DNA of 64,000 bases, from assembly GCF_040616545.1 (NCBI RefSeq), contig NZ_CP156688.1, forward strand, positions 930,001 to 994,000. Direction: 5' to 3'. Under the pieces are notes generated by a model. That model searched no databases. It was given only the letters and a program-made list of their open reading frames with translations, and had not been told where the DNA came from. A program made the translations under genes and the position numbers. Of the stretch, positions 17,433-25,279 are shown piece after piece; positions within the stretch are counted from its first letter, which is position 1; each line of letters starts with the position of its first letter. Source of the stretch: Akkermansia muciniphila (lineage in GTDB: Bacteria; Verrucomicrobiota; Verrucomicrobiia; Verrucomicrobiales; Akkermansiaceae).

Positions 17433-18683
17433 ATGTTCCGCCTGCTGCTGACCAGCCTGTTCCTGACGGCCACCCTGCACGCTGCCGCAGCGGAAGTGGA
17501 GTCCGCCGCCCCCGGCAATGCGGACACCGTCCCCATCGCCAAAATCCCGGACGTTCCCCCTGCGGAAGCCGGGCAGTTTGACCGGGCGTTCCGCCGTGGC
17601 GCGGACTTCCTGCTGAAGAGCCAGAACAAAGACGGCTCCTGGGGTGATCACCGGGTGATCGGCACCTGGAACATCCTCTGCCCCTATCCGGACGGCCCCC
17701 TGACGTTTAAAACGGCCAGCACGGCCCTGTGCATCGCGGGGCTGAACGCCAGCCCCCTGCGGAACGAACCGGCCGTGCAGCAGGCCATGACCCGTGCGGA
17801 AGATTACCTGATCCGGACGATGCCCCATTTGAAACGGGGGGACGCCCTCTGCATTTACAACACCTGGGCCCACACCTACGTGCTGGACGCCATGAGCATG
17901 CGGGCAGCCGCCCTGGACCGGAACAGCCCGCGCTACCGGGAACTGATGGGCTGCGCCCGGTTCCAGGTGGACCGGCTCAATGAACTGGCCTCCGCCAAAG
18001 GCGGCTGGGGCTACCTGACCTACACGGGCTACAGCCGGCGGCCCGCGGCGGAACCCACTTCCTTCCTGACGGGAACGGTACTCATCTCCTCCTGGATGGC
18101 CGGCAGGACATTCAGTCTTTCCCTGGATGGCAAGGTGTTCCGCCGGGCGCTGAAATTCCTGAAATCCCAGCGGACTCCGGCGGGAACCTACGTTTATTCC
18201 CTGGGGCACGCCTTCTATCCCGGGCGTCCCATCAACCGCCATACCGGCAGCCTGGCCCGTACCCCCGCCTGCGATTACGCCCTCAGGCTGTGGGAGCCGG
18301 AAGCCGTCTCCCTGCGCCAGCTCATTGACGGGCTGGACCGTCTGTGGAGCCGCCGCGGCTGGCTGACCATGGCCCTTCACAAGCCGACGCCGCATGAAAG
18401 TTTTGCCCAGAACTCCGGCTACTTTTTTTATTATGGATATTATTATTCGGGAATGTGTCTGGACATGCTGCCCCCAAACAAGGTAAAACGGCATGCGTCT
18501 CTGCTGGCGAACGATATTCTCACCCGGCAAGGCGACGACGGTTCCTGGTGGGACTATCCCCTGTACAATTACCACAAATTCTACGGTACCGGTTATGCCC
18601 TGTACGCCCTCTCCCGCGCATGGGACAAGCTCTACGGCACGCCCACCGGGCCACTAACCACGCCCAAATCCACTCAGCCATGA
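17433..18683 (+). CDS. Exported alpha/alpha-toroid protein, copy 2
   Basis: A 416-residue tandem paralog of the preceding protein, with signal peptide MFRLLLTSLFLTATLHAAAA. The shared blocks are DTVPIAKIPDVPPAE, KSQNKDGSWG, KGGWGYLTYTGYSRRPAAEPTSFLTGT, GTYVYSLGHAFYPGRPINRHTGSLARTPA, PTPHESFAQNSGYFFYYGYYY and DGSWWDYPLYNYHKFYGTGYAL. The start at 17433 is chosen because the signal peptide begins there; the frame is open further upstream but overlaps copy 1. The stop overlaps the next start as ATGA (18680-18683), so translation is probably coupled to the first GH43 gene. As in copy 1, no DxDD motif is seen. Function unknown. Confidence 0.7.
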   Translation: MFRLLLTSLFLTATLHAAAAEVESAAPGNADTVPIAKIPDVPPAEAGQFDRAFRRGADFLLKSQNKDGSWGDHRVIGTWNILCPYPDGPLTFKTASTALCIAGLNASPLRNEPAVQQAMTRAEDYLIRTMPHLKRGDALCIYNTWAHTYVLDAMSMRAAALDRNSPRYRELMGCARFQVDRLNELASAKGGWGYLTYTGYSRRPAAEPTSFLTGTVLISSWMAGRTFSLSLDGKVFRRALKFLKSQRTPAGTYVYSLGHAFYPGRPINRHTGSLARTPACDYALRLWEPEAVSLRQLIDGLDRLWSRRGWLTMALHKPTPHESFAQNSGYFFYYGYYYSGMCLDMLPPNKVKRHASLLANDILTRQGDDGSWWDYPLYNYHKFYGTGYALYALSRAWDKLYGTPTGPLTTPKSTQP

Positions 18684-19825
18684 CCAAGGTTCTTAAATCA
18701 CTTGCCGCCCTCTGCCTGTTCTGCGGCGCAGCCGCCGTCTCCACCGGAGAGACCCCGGAAAAACATTCCTCCTTCAAGCCCGGACAAATCTGGACGGACA
18801 ACAATGGCGTGCACATCAACGCCCACGGCGGCGGCATCCTTTACGACAAAGGCACCTACTACTGGTACGGAGAACACAAGGTGGAGGGAGACGCCGGGAA
18901 CTACGCCCAGGTGGGCGTGCACTGCTACTCCTCCAAGGACCTGTACAACTGGAAGGATGAGGGCATTGCGTTGAAAGTGGTGGAAGGGGACAACTCCCAC
19001 CCCATCGCCAAAGGGTGCATCCTGGAACGCCCCAAGGTGGTCTACAATAAAAAGACTAAAAAATACGTGATGTGGTTCCATCTGGAACTCAAGGGGAAGG
19101 GCTACGGGGCGGCCTACGCCGGGGTGGCGACGGCTGACAAGCCCACCGGACCGTTCACCTTCCTGAAAGCCGGGCGCGTCAATCCGGGCAAATGGCCCGC
19201 GAACATGGACAAGAAGGACCAGACCATGAAAACGTTCAAGGGAGTGCCCGGCCTGACCTCCAGCGCACTGCCGGAAGGAGTGCGTTCCGAGGACATGTTC
19301 AAGAAAGACTTTGAAAAAGGCCAGATGAGCCGGGACATGACCATCTTTGTGGACGACAACGGAAAGGCCTACCACATCTATTCCTCGGAAGAAAACAGCA
19401 CCACGCACATCGCGGAGCTGACGCCGGACTACACCGGGCACACCGGAAAATTCGTGCGTGTCTTCCCGGGGCGTTTCATGGAAGCTCCGGCCATTTTCAA
19501 GCACAACGGGAAATACTACTTCATCGCGTCCGGCTGCACGGGCTGGGCGCCCAACGCCGCCCGCAGCGCCGTAGCCAAAAACATCGCCGGACCATGGACG
19601 GAGCTCAAAAATCCCTGCGTGGGTCCCAAGGCGGGGAGAACCTTCGATGGCCAGAGCACCTACATCCTGCCCGTGCATGGCAAGCCCGGCAAATTCATCT
19701 TTATGGCGGACATCTGGAGGCCCCAGAACGCCATAGACGGCCGCTACCTGTGGCTGCCCATCCAGTTTGACGGAGACCAGATCAAGCTGGAATGGAAGGA
19801 TGAATGGAAACTGGAAGACATGTAA
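18680..19825 (+). CDS. Glycoside hydrolase family 43-like enzyme, copy 1
   Basis: A 381-residue secreted enzyme with signal peptide KVLKSLAALCLFCGAAAVSTG. The five-bladed propeller motifs expected for GH43 are visible: an early WTDNNGVHINAHGGGILY block with the candidate catalytic base Asp, SRDMTIFVDDNGKAYHIYSSE with the pKa-modulating Asp, and RFMEAPAIFKHNGKYYFIASG with the general-acid Glu. The INAHGGGI signature occurs in GH43 enzymes often annotated as beta-galactosidase or arabinofuranosidase-like, so the substrate is not settled. The start overlaps the toroid stop by 4 nt. A paralog follows 21 nt later and shares long near-identical DNA. Confidence 0.85.
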   Translation: MTKVLKSLAALCLFCGAAAVSTGETPEKHSSFKPGQIWTDNNGVHINAHGGGILYDKGTYYWYGEHKVEGDAGNYAQVGVHCYSSKDLYNWKDEGIALKVVEGDNSHPIAKGCILERPKVVYNKKTKKYVMWFHLELKGKGYGAAYAGVATADKPTGPFTFLKAGRVNPGKWPANMDKKDQTMKTFKGVPGLTSSALPEGVRSEDMFKKDFEKGQMSRDMTIFVDDNGKAYHIYSSEENSTTHIAELTPDYTGHTGKFVRVFPGRFMEAPAIFKHNGKYYFIASGCTGWAPNAARSAVAKNIAGPWTELKNPCVGPKAGRTFDGQSTYILPVHGKPGKFIFMADIWRPQNAIDGRYLWLPIQFDGDQIKLEWKDEWKLEDM

Positions 19826-19846
19826 CGCCTCTTACAAACATTGCCC

Positions 19847-20956
19847 ATGAAACCGCTTCTACTTACTTTTTTTGCCGGACTGGCCTATTGCCTTTTCCCT
19901 GTTGCCACGGCTGACGCCCCCGTCAGGCACACGTCTTTCAAGCCGGGAGAAATCTGGACGGACAACAACGGCGTGCACATCAACGCCCACGGCGGCGGCA
20001 TCCTTTACGACAAGGGCACCTACTACTGGTACGGGGAGCACAAGGTGGAGGGTGACGCCGGAAACCGCGCCCAGGTAGGCGTGCACTGCTACTCCTCCAA
20101 GGACCTGTACAACTGGAAGGATGAGGGCATTGCGTTGAAAGTGGTGGAAGGGGACAACTCCCACCCCATCGCCAAAGGGTGCATCCTGGAACGCCCCAAG
20201 GTGGTCTACAACAAAAAGACTAAAAAATACGTGATGTGGTTCCATCTGGAACTCAAGGGGAAGGGTTACGGCTCCGCATACGCCGGGGTGGCGACGGCCA
20301 CGAAACCCACGGGGCCGTTCACATTCCTGAAAGCCGGGCGCGTCAACCCGGGCAAATGGCCCGCGAACCTGGACAAAAAGGACCGGACGACCGAGTTCAC
20401 GAAGGAAATGCCCGACTACGTCCGCATCATCCGCAGGGATTACCCGGGAGGCCAGATGAGCCGGGACATGACCATCTTTGTGGACGACAACGGAAAGGCC
20501 TACCACATCTACTCTTCGGAAGGCAACATTACCCTGCACATCGCGGAACTGACGCCGGACTACACGGGACATACGGGAAAATATGTCCGGGCCTTCGTCA
20601 ACCGCTACATGGAAGCCCCGGCCATCTGCAAACACAACGGGAAATACTACCTCATCGCCTCCGGGTGCTCCGGCTGGGCGCCCAATGCCGCCCGCAGCGC
20701 CGTAGCCAAGAACATCGCCGGACCGTGGACGGAACTCAAGAACCCCTGCGTGGGGCCAAAAGCCGGCATCACCTTCGGCGGCCAGAGCACCTACATCCTG
20801 CCCGTGCAGGGCAAACCCGGCAAATTCATCTTCATGGCGGACATCTGGAGGCCCAAAAACGCCATTGACGGACGGCACATGTGGCTGCCCATGAAATGGG
20901 ACGGGGACCAGATTATTCTGGAATGGAAGGATGAATGGACGCTGAAAGACCTGTAA
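19847..20956 (+). CDS. Glycoside hydrolase family 43-like enzyme, copy 2
   Basis: A 369-residue tandem duplicate of the previous enzyme with its own signal peptide (KPLLLTFFAGLAYCLFPVATA). The same catalytic blocks are conserved (INAHGGGILYDKG, SRDMTIFVDDNGKAY, RYMEAPAICKHNGKYY). The middle segment differs: copy 1 has a longer insert (TMKTFKGVPGLTSS) where copy 2 has TTEFTKEMPDYVRI, near the expected active-site face, so their substrates may differ. The start is ATG 19847; a TTG 6 nt upstream is in frame but less likely. It is the last gene of the toroid/GH43 run. A GC-rich hairpin follows at 20997. Confidence 0.85.
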   Translation: MKPLLLTFFAGLAYCLFPVATADAPVRHTSFKPGEIWTDNNGVHINAHGGGILYDKGTYYWYGEHKVEGDAGNRAQVGVHCYSSKDLYNWKDEGIALKVVEGDNSHPIAKGCILERPKVVYNKKTKKYVMWFHLELKGKGYGSAYAGVATATKPTGPFTFLKAGRVNPGKWPANLDKKDRTTEFTKEMPDYVRIIRRDYPGGQMSRDMTIFVDDNGKAYHIYSSEGNITLHIAELTPDYTGHTGKYVRAFVNRYMEAPAICKHNGKYYLIASGCSGWAPNAARSAVAKNIAGPWTELKNPCVGPKAGITFGGQSTYILPVQGKPGKFIFMADIWRPKNAIDGRHMWLPMKWDGDQIILEWKDEWTLKDL

Positions 20957-20996
20957 GCGCCTCCCTCCTGAAAGGAGGAGTGCTCCTGCCATGAAT

Positions 20997-21032
20997 CCGG
21001 CCCGCTTCCCGTTCAAGGGGAAAGCGGGCCGG
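20997..21032. terminator. GC-rich hairpin between GH43 copy 2 and lipoprotein gene
   Basis: CCGGCCCGCTTCCC (20997-21010) pairs with GGGAAAGCGGGCCGG (21018-21032) with one bulged A. It lies between convergent genes and has no T-run on either strand. It may still mark transcript ends from both sides. Confidence 0.4.
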
Positions 21033-21069
21033 ATGCGGTTAAACGTGTTCTAATTGATGAAAGCCGCGG

Positions 21070-21489
21070 TTAGCGGGCCTTCTTGGAAGCAATCAGATAA
21101 TTCCTCATGCGCTGGTCGGCGGGGGTGGTGGGGCGCACGCTGGTGACCCAGTTGCCGTCCTTGTCCTTCTTCTTCACTTCCGTCCTGTCGCGGTACAGTT
21201 TGGCGGAAAAACCGTCGGAATCAAGAATCACCGGGCCGGGCCCCTTGGTCACAATGGGGGTAGGGGGCACTTCCGCCACCACGGTCATGGGGGTGGTCAG
21301 GGAATCATACCAGTAGACCAGTTCCTGCTGGCCCGCGGGATTATCTGGATAAGGCGCATACGCTCCGTTATTGGTGGAAACCTTCACATAGGCCGGTTCC
21401 GGAAACGTAGTCTGATAGGATGAAGGCGAACAGGCTCCCAGCAGTAAAAGGCTGGCGCCGCCGACAATGATCATGGATTGCAGTTTCAT
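21070..21489 (-). CDS. Small lipoprotein of unknown function
   Basis: A 139-residue protein with a lipoprotein signal peptide: a hydrophobic stretch IIVGGASLLLL followed by the lipobox LGAC, with Cys at about residue 19. The mature part has a Pro-rich segment (VPPTPIVTKGPGPVILDSDG) and a basic C-terminus with no recognised domain. It is transcribed alone on the minus strand and converges with the GH43 genes. The downstream sorting residue after Cys is Ser, which in enterobacteria favours the outer membrane; whether that rule holds here is unknown. Confidence 0.7.
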   Translation of the reverse strand: MKLQSMIIVGGASLLLLGACSPSSYQTTFPEPAYVKVSTNNGAYAPYPDNPAGQQELVYWYDSLTTPMTVVAEVPPTPIVTKGPGPVILDSDGFSAKLYRDRTEVKKKDKDGNWVTSVRPTTPADQRMRNYLIASKKAR

Positions 21490-21816
21490 ATAGGCATTGG
21501 AGTCCCTTCCGCCCGCAACCGTTCAGACCATGAGTGACCGCAAAACCTTTCCCAGGGTTCATTCACAGCAAACAACAATCTGACCTTCAACCAGAAACGA
21601 ATCCACATTCAAGCCTCTCCCTCCTTTCTGTCTTGCATGGCCACCACAGAGCAAGCTGCTTCCGGGGACTTATTCATACCCATGAAAAACCGGGTATTGC
21701 CGCTTATAGGAGTGATTTTGTAATCCAATTCTCCGGAAAAGTATTTTTTATCAGCCAGTAGAAACCGGAAAGAACCTTGCCGGGGACCGGGTGAAATGGT
21801 TGAATGCCATTATTCC
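21490..21816. other. Intergenic region upstream of LysR gene
   Basis: This 327-nt divergent spacer separates the lipoprotein gene (minus) and the LysR gene (plus) and should hold both promoters. It is more AT-rich near 21700-21760 (GTATTTTTTATCAGCC). No gene, tRNA or clear hairpin was found. Confidence 0.4.
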
Positions 21817-22716
21817 ATGATTACGGATTTCCGGCTGAAAGTGTTCGAGACCGTTGCGCGGCGGCTTAACTTCACCCGCGCGGCGGAGGAGCTGTTCATT
21901 ACCCAGCCGGCTGTCACCCGCCATATCAAGGAACTGGAACGTCTGCTGGACGTGCGCCTGTTCAAGAGGGAGGGCCGCGGCATCGCCCTGACGACGGAAG
22001 GCGCACGCCTGCTGGCTCATTCCCGCCGCATTCTGAAAGAATATGAAACGCTGGAGGAAGACATGTCTTCCGGCAGGAATGCCCCCATTTCCGGAGAGTT
22101 GAGCCTGGGAGCCAGCTCCACCATGTCCCAGTACGTGCTGCCTCCGCTGCTGGCCTTGTTCAACCGCCATTATCCGGAGATAAGGATACGGCTGAAAAGC
22201 GGCAATACGGAAGAAATGGAGCAGGCCGTACAGCATGAAGCCGTGCAGCTGGGCATCGTGGAAGGCACGGCAACGCGGACGGACCTGCATTACCTGCCCT
22301 TCATGGAGGATGAAATTATTCTGGCCGGAGGCGCCCACGCCGCCGTGCCGCGGGAAGGGCTTTCCCTTCCCCAGCTTTCCGGCGTTCCCCTCATCATGCG
22401 GGAGCCGGGGTCCGGAACACGCCGGGTGGTGGAGGAAGCCCTGAAGGCGCACGGAATAACTACTTCCGGTCTTAATATCCTGATGACTCTGGGGAACACG
22501 GAGAGCATCAAGCTGTATCTGGCGCATTCGGCCGCCTGTTCCTTTCTTTCCTCCCTCGCGGTCCGGGAAGAACTCAAACGCGGGGATCTGAAAAAAATCC
22601 ACGTCCGCCAATTGGAAATCCGCCGCTCCTTCCATTTTGCCACCGGGCACGGAGACCACAGCAGAATCAATGAGTTATTCATCAAATTCTGCCGGAATTA
22701 TTATAACAAAATCTAA
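21817..22716 (+). CDS. LysR-family transcriptional regulator
   Basis: A 299-residue regulator of the standard LTTR length. The winged HTH is at residues 3-62 (FETVARRLNFTRAAEELFITQPAVTRHIKELERLL), followed by the linker helix and the periplasmic-binding-like effector domain (ISGELSLGASSTMSQYVLPPLLALF to the C-terminus). The start at MITDFRLKVFE matches the family; an in-frame start 21 nt upstream is possible. It precedes a YeiH-type transporter on the same strand. In E. coli and many others a LysR protein (YeiE/CysL-like) sits next to yeiH and responds to sulfite or cysteine-related metabolites. The gene's last bases form part of a long inverted repeat, probably its operator. Confidence 0.9.
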   Translation: MITDFRLKVFETVARRLNFTRAAEELFITQPAVTRHIKELERLLDVRLFKREGRGIALTTEGARLLAHSRRILKEYETLEEDMSSGRNAPISGELSLGASSTMSQYVLPPLLALFNRHYPEIRIRLKSGNTEEMEQAVQHEAVQLGIVEGTATRTDLHYLPFMEDEIILAGGAHAAVPREGLSLPQLSGVPLIMREPGSGTRRVVEEALKAHGITTSGLNILMTLGNTESIKLYLAHSAACSFLSSLAVREELKRGDLKKIHVRQLEIRRSFHFATGHGDHSRINELFIKFCRNYYNKI

Positions 22717-22753
22717 TTGTCTATAACAATTTCTGATTAGATTTTATCATAAT
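22700..22753 (+). promoter_or_regulatory. Long inverted repeat, probable LysR operator for yeiH
   Basis: ATTATAACAAAATCTAAT (22700-22717) and ATTAGATTTTATCATAAT (22736-22753) are reverse complements with 2 mismatches in 18, around an 18-nt spacer that repeats TATAACAA directly. The left arm covers the lysR stop codon. The block is sharply AT-rich in a GC-rich region and sits about 65 nt before the transporter start. LysR proteins bind AT-rich T-N11-A palindromes and often two adjacent sites, which fits. It could double as a weak terminator, but no T-run follows. Confidence 0.65.
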
Positions 22754-22818
22754 AGTGGGGTATATCTCCACCGCATCCGCTTCAGAACGCCTTCATCCGG
22801 GCGTCTCCGGCGGCAGTG

Positions 22819-23868
22819 ATGACCATTCTACAGCCCATGTCTCCCAAACACCTCGCTAATCCGCTACACGGTATTCTGCTTATCGTCCTGTTCTCCTTTT
22901 CCGCCTTTTACATTGCGGATTTTGAATGGGTGAAACACCTTTCCTTCAGTCCGTTGATCGTCGGCATCGTGCTGGGGATGCTTTACGCCAACAGCCTGCG
23001 CAACCATCTTCCGGAACCATGGGTTCCCGGCATTCAGTTCTGCACCAAGCAGGTTCTGAGAACCGGGATTGTACTTTACGGGTTCAAGCTGACGTTCCAG
23101 AGCGTGATTGACATCGGCGGCGCGGCTCTGCTTATTGACGCGGTTGTCGTTACCCTTACCATCCTGCTGGGAGTGGGCCTGGGACGGCTCTTGAAAATGG
23201 ACCGGGATACGACCCTGCTGACTTCCATCGGCAGTTCCATTTGCGGCGCCGCGGCCGTGCTGGGCGCGGAGCCCGTGGTAAAAAGCAAGCCGTACAAGGC
23301 GGCCGTGGCCGTTTCCACCGTCGTCATCTTCGGTACCATTTCCATGTTCCTGTATCCGGCCCTCTTCCGTGCCGGGATGCTGGAACTGACCACGGAACAG
23401 ATGGGGCTTTTTACCGGAGCCACGCTGCATGAGGTGGCCCATGTGGTAGGCGCAGGCAACGCCATGGGACAGTCCATTTCCGATTCCGCCATCATCGTCA
23501 AGATGATCCGGGTCATGATGCTGGCTCCCGTGCTGGTCATTCTGAGCATCATCCTGGCGCGCCGGGATTCCGCCAACGGCACGAACGAGGGAAAACGTAA
23601 AATCACCATTCCCTGGTTCGCCTTCCTGTTCCTGGTCGTCATCGGCTTTAATTCCCTGAATCTGCTCCCCTCAGGATTGGTGGACGCCATCAACACCCTG
23701 GATACTTTTCTGCTGACCATGGCCATGACAGCTCTGGGCGCCGAATCCAGTTTTGAGAAATTTAAAAAAGCCGGGGCGCGGCCTTTCCTGCTGGCGGCCC
23801 TGCTTTACGCCTGGCTCTTCTTCGGGGGGTACTGGCTGGTGAAGGGCGTTACGGCCTGGATGGCCTGA
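22819..23868 (+). CDS. YeiH-family putative sulfate/sulfite exporter
   Basis: A 349-residue integral membrane protein with about ten hydrophobic helices. Family blocks include SPLIVGIVLGMLYANSLR, GIQFCTKQVLRTGIVLYGFKLTF, TSIGSSICGAAAVLGAEPV and GATLHEVAHVVGAGNAMG. The family (UPF0324/YeiH) is proposed to export sulfate or related anions, and its link to LysR proteins of the CysB/YeiE type supports a sulfur role. The transported species has not been shown directly here. The start could be ATG 22819 or ATG 22837; neither has a strong ribosome site. Confidence 0.85.
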   Translation: MTILQPMSPKHLANPLHGILLIVLFSFSAFYIADFEWVKHLSFSPLIVGIVLGMLYANSLRNHLPEPWVPGIQFCTKQVLRTGIVLYGFKLTFQSVIDIGGAALLIDAVVVTLTILLGVGLGRLLKMDRDTTLLTSIGSSICGAAAVLGAEPVVKSKPYKAAVAVSTVVIFGTISMFLYPALFRAGMLELTTEQMGLFTGATLHEVAHVVGAGNAMGQSISDSAIIVKMIRVMMLAPVLVILSIILARRDSANGTNEGKRKITIPWFAFLFLVVIGFNSLNLLPSGLVDAINTLDTFLLTMAMTALGAESSFEKFKKAGARPFLLAALLYAWLFFGGYWLVKGVTAWMA

Positions 23869-23988
23869 GGAAATTTCCGGAAAGGCCGGCATTCCGCATT
23901 TCCCGCCATGAAGAGCCGGGTTTCTCAGGAATTTTGAATAGCCAAACCGTTTGAAAACGCTATAGTACACGCACCCTGTTAAAAAACC

Positions 23989-25062
23989 ATGGCAACCAAA
24001 TTATTCATTCCCGGACCCACTGAAGTAGCACCTGAAGTACTCGCCGCCATGAGCGGCCCGATGATGGGTCACCGCTCCAAGGCCGCTTCCGCCCTGCAGC
24101 GCCGCATTTCCGATAATCTGCGCCGCATCCTGCTGACAGACCAGGAAATCCTGCTTTCCACTTCTTCCGGTACGGGCCTGATGGAAGGCGCCGTGCGTTC
24201 CTGCACCGCCAAGCGCGCCGCCATTTTTTCCGTGGGCGCCTTTGGCGACAAATGGTACAAGATTGCCACCGGCAACGGCGTTCCCGCAGATATTTTCAAG
24301 AGCGAGCTCGGCCAGCCCACCACTCCCGAAATGGTGGACGCCGCCCTGGCGACCGGCAAGTACGATACGATCTGCATCACGCACAATGAAACATCCACCG
24401 GCATTCAGAACCCTGTGGAGGAAATTGCGGAAGTGCTCCGGAAGTACCCGGACGTGGTGTGGTGCATGGATGCCGTGAGCTCCGCCGCCGGCTCCCGGAT
24501 TGAAACGGACAAGCTGGGCGTGGACGTGCTGGTGACTTCCACCCAGAAAGCCCTGGCCCTGCCCCCCGGCATGGCCGTCTGCACGCTGTCCCCGAAGGCT
24601 TATGAACGCACTGCCTCCGTTCCCAACCGCGGCTGCTACTTTGACCTGCGTTCCATTTACGACACCATCCAGAAGAAGGATTACCAGTACACGAACACCC
24701 CCTGCGTTTCCATCATGTACGCCATGGACCTCCAGCTCCAGCGCATCATGCAGGAAGGCGTGGAAAACCGCTTTGCGCGCCATGAAGCCATGGCGGAATT
24801 CGTGCGCTCCTGGGCGGACGAATATTTCAGCGTCTTTGCCAATCGTGACCACCTCTCCCGCACCCTGACGGTGATCAGCAATACCCGGGACATTGACATC
24901 GCCGCCCTGAACAATATGCTGATCGAACGCGGCATGCAGCTTGGCAACGGTTACGGAGACCTGAAGAACAAGACCTTCCGCATCGCCCACATGGGTGAGC
25001 TGACGATGGATGACATGCGCTCCATCACGTCCAATATCGTGGACATCCTGAAGCTCAAATAA
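23989..25062 (+). CDS. Class V aminotransferase, probable phosphoserine/serine transaminase
   Basis: A 357-residue PLP enzyme of the alanine-glyoxylate/serine-pyruvate aminotransferase group. It starts LFIPGPTEVAPEVLAAM and has the THNETSTG and WCMDAVSSAAG blocks; the Schiff-base lysine is Lys187 in STQKALALPPG. The next genes are a DUF1015 protein and SerA, so it probably supplies the SerC step (3-phosphohydroxypyruvate to phosphoserine). That is an inference from context; canonical SerC belongs to a different class V subgroup. A TATAGT (23961-23966) upstream is a possible -10 element. A long perfect hairpin follows the gene. Confidence 0.85.
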   Translation: MATKLFIPGPTEVAPEVLAAMSGPMMGHRSKAASALQRRISDNLRRILLTDQEILLSTSSGTGLMEGAVRSCTAKRAAIFSVGAFGDKWYKIATGNGVPADIFKSELGQPTTPEMVDAALATGKYDTICITHNETSTGIQNPVEEIAEVLRKYPDVVWCMDAVSSAAGSRIETDKLGVDVLVTSTQKALALPPGMAVCTLSPKAYERTASVPNRGCYFDLRSIYDTIQKKDYQYTNTPCVSIMYAMDLQLQRIMQEGVENRFARHEAMAEFVRSWADEYFSVFANRDHLSRTLTVISNTRDIDIAALNNMLIERGMQLGNGYGDLKNKTFRIAHMGELTMDDMRSITSNIVDILKLK

Positions 25063-25073
25063 TTTCATTCCCC

Positions 25074-25106
25074 CTTCCCTTTCCCGGCAGGCCCGGGAAA
25101 GGGAAG
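25074..25106 (+). terminator. Perfect 14-bp hairpin after aminotransferase gene
   Basis: CTTCCCTTTCCCGG (25074-25087) pairs fully with CCGGGAAAGGGAAG (25093-25106) around the loop CAGGC. It starts 12 nt past the stop but is followed by CCTGCC, not a T-run, so it may be an RNA 3'-end stabiliser or partial terminator before the DUF1015 gene. Confidence 0.5.
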
Positions 25107-25279
25107 CCTGCCTCTCCGGAGGCATGAAAGGAACGGCTTCCTTGCACAAGATGCTCCAGACAACTCTGCATACCTTGTCCGCCATGGCCCCGGCCTGCGC
25201 TCCGCCGCCTCCTTTCCGCGTACGGGCGTTCCGTTGCAGGCTCCGTTATTCCTGATCCCATCCCTTTTCTTATACTTCC

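Noticed and set aside
16193-18683. Calling the toroid proteins squalene-hopene cyclases
   Set aside because: The repeats match the fold, but the DxDD catalytic motif is missing and both proteins carry export signals.
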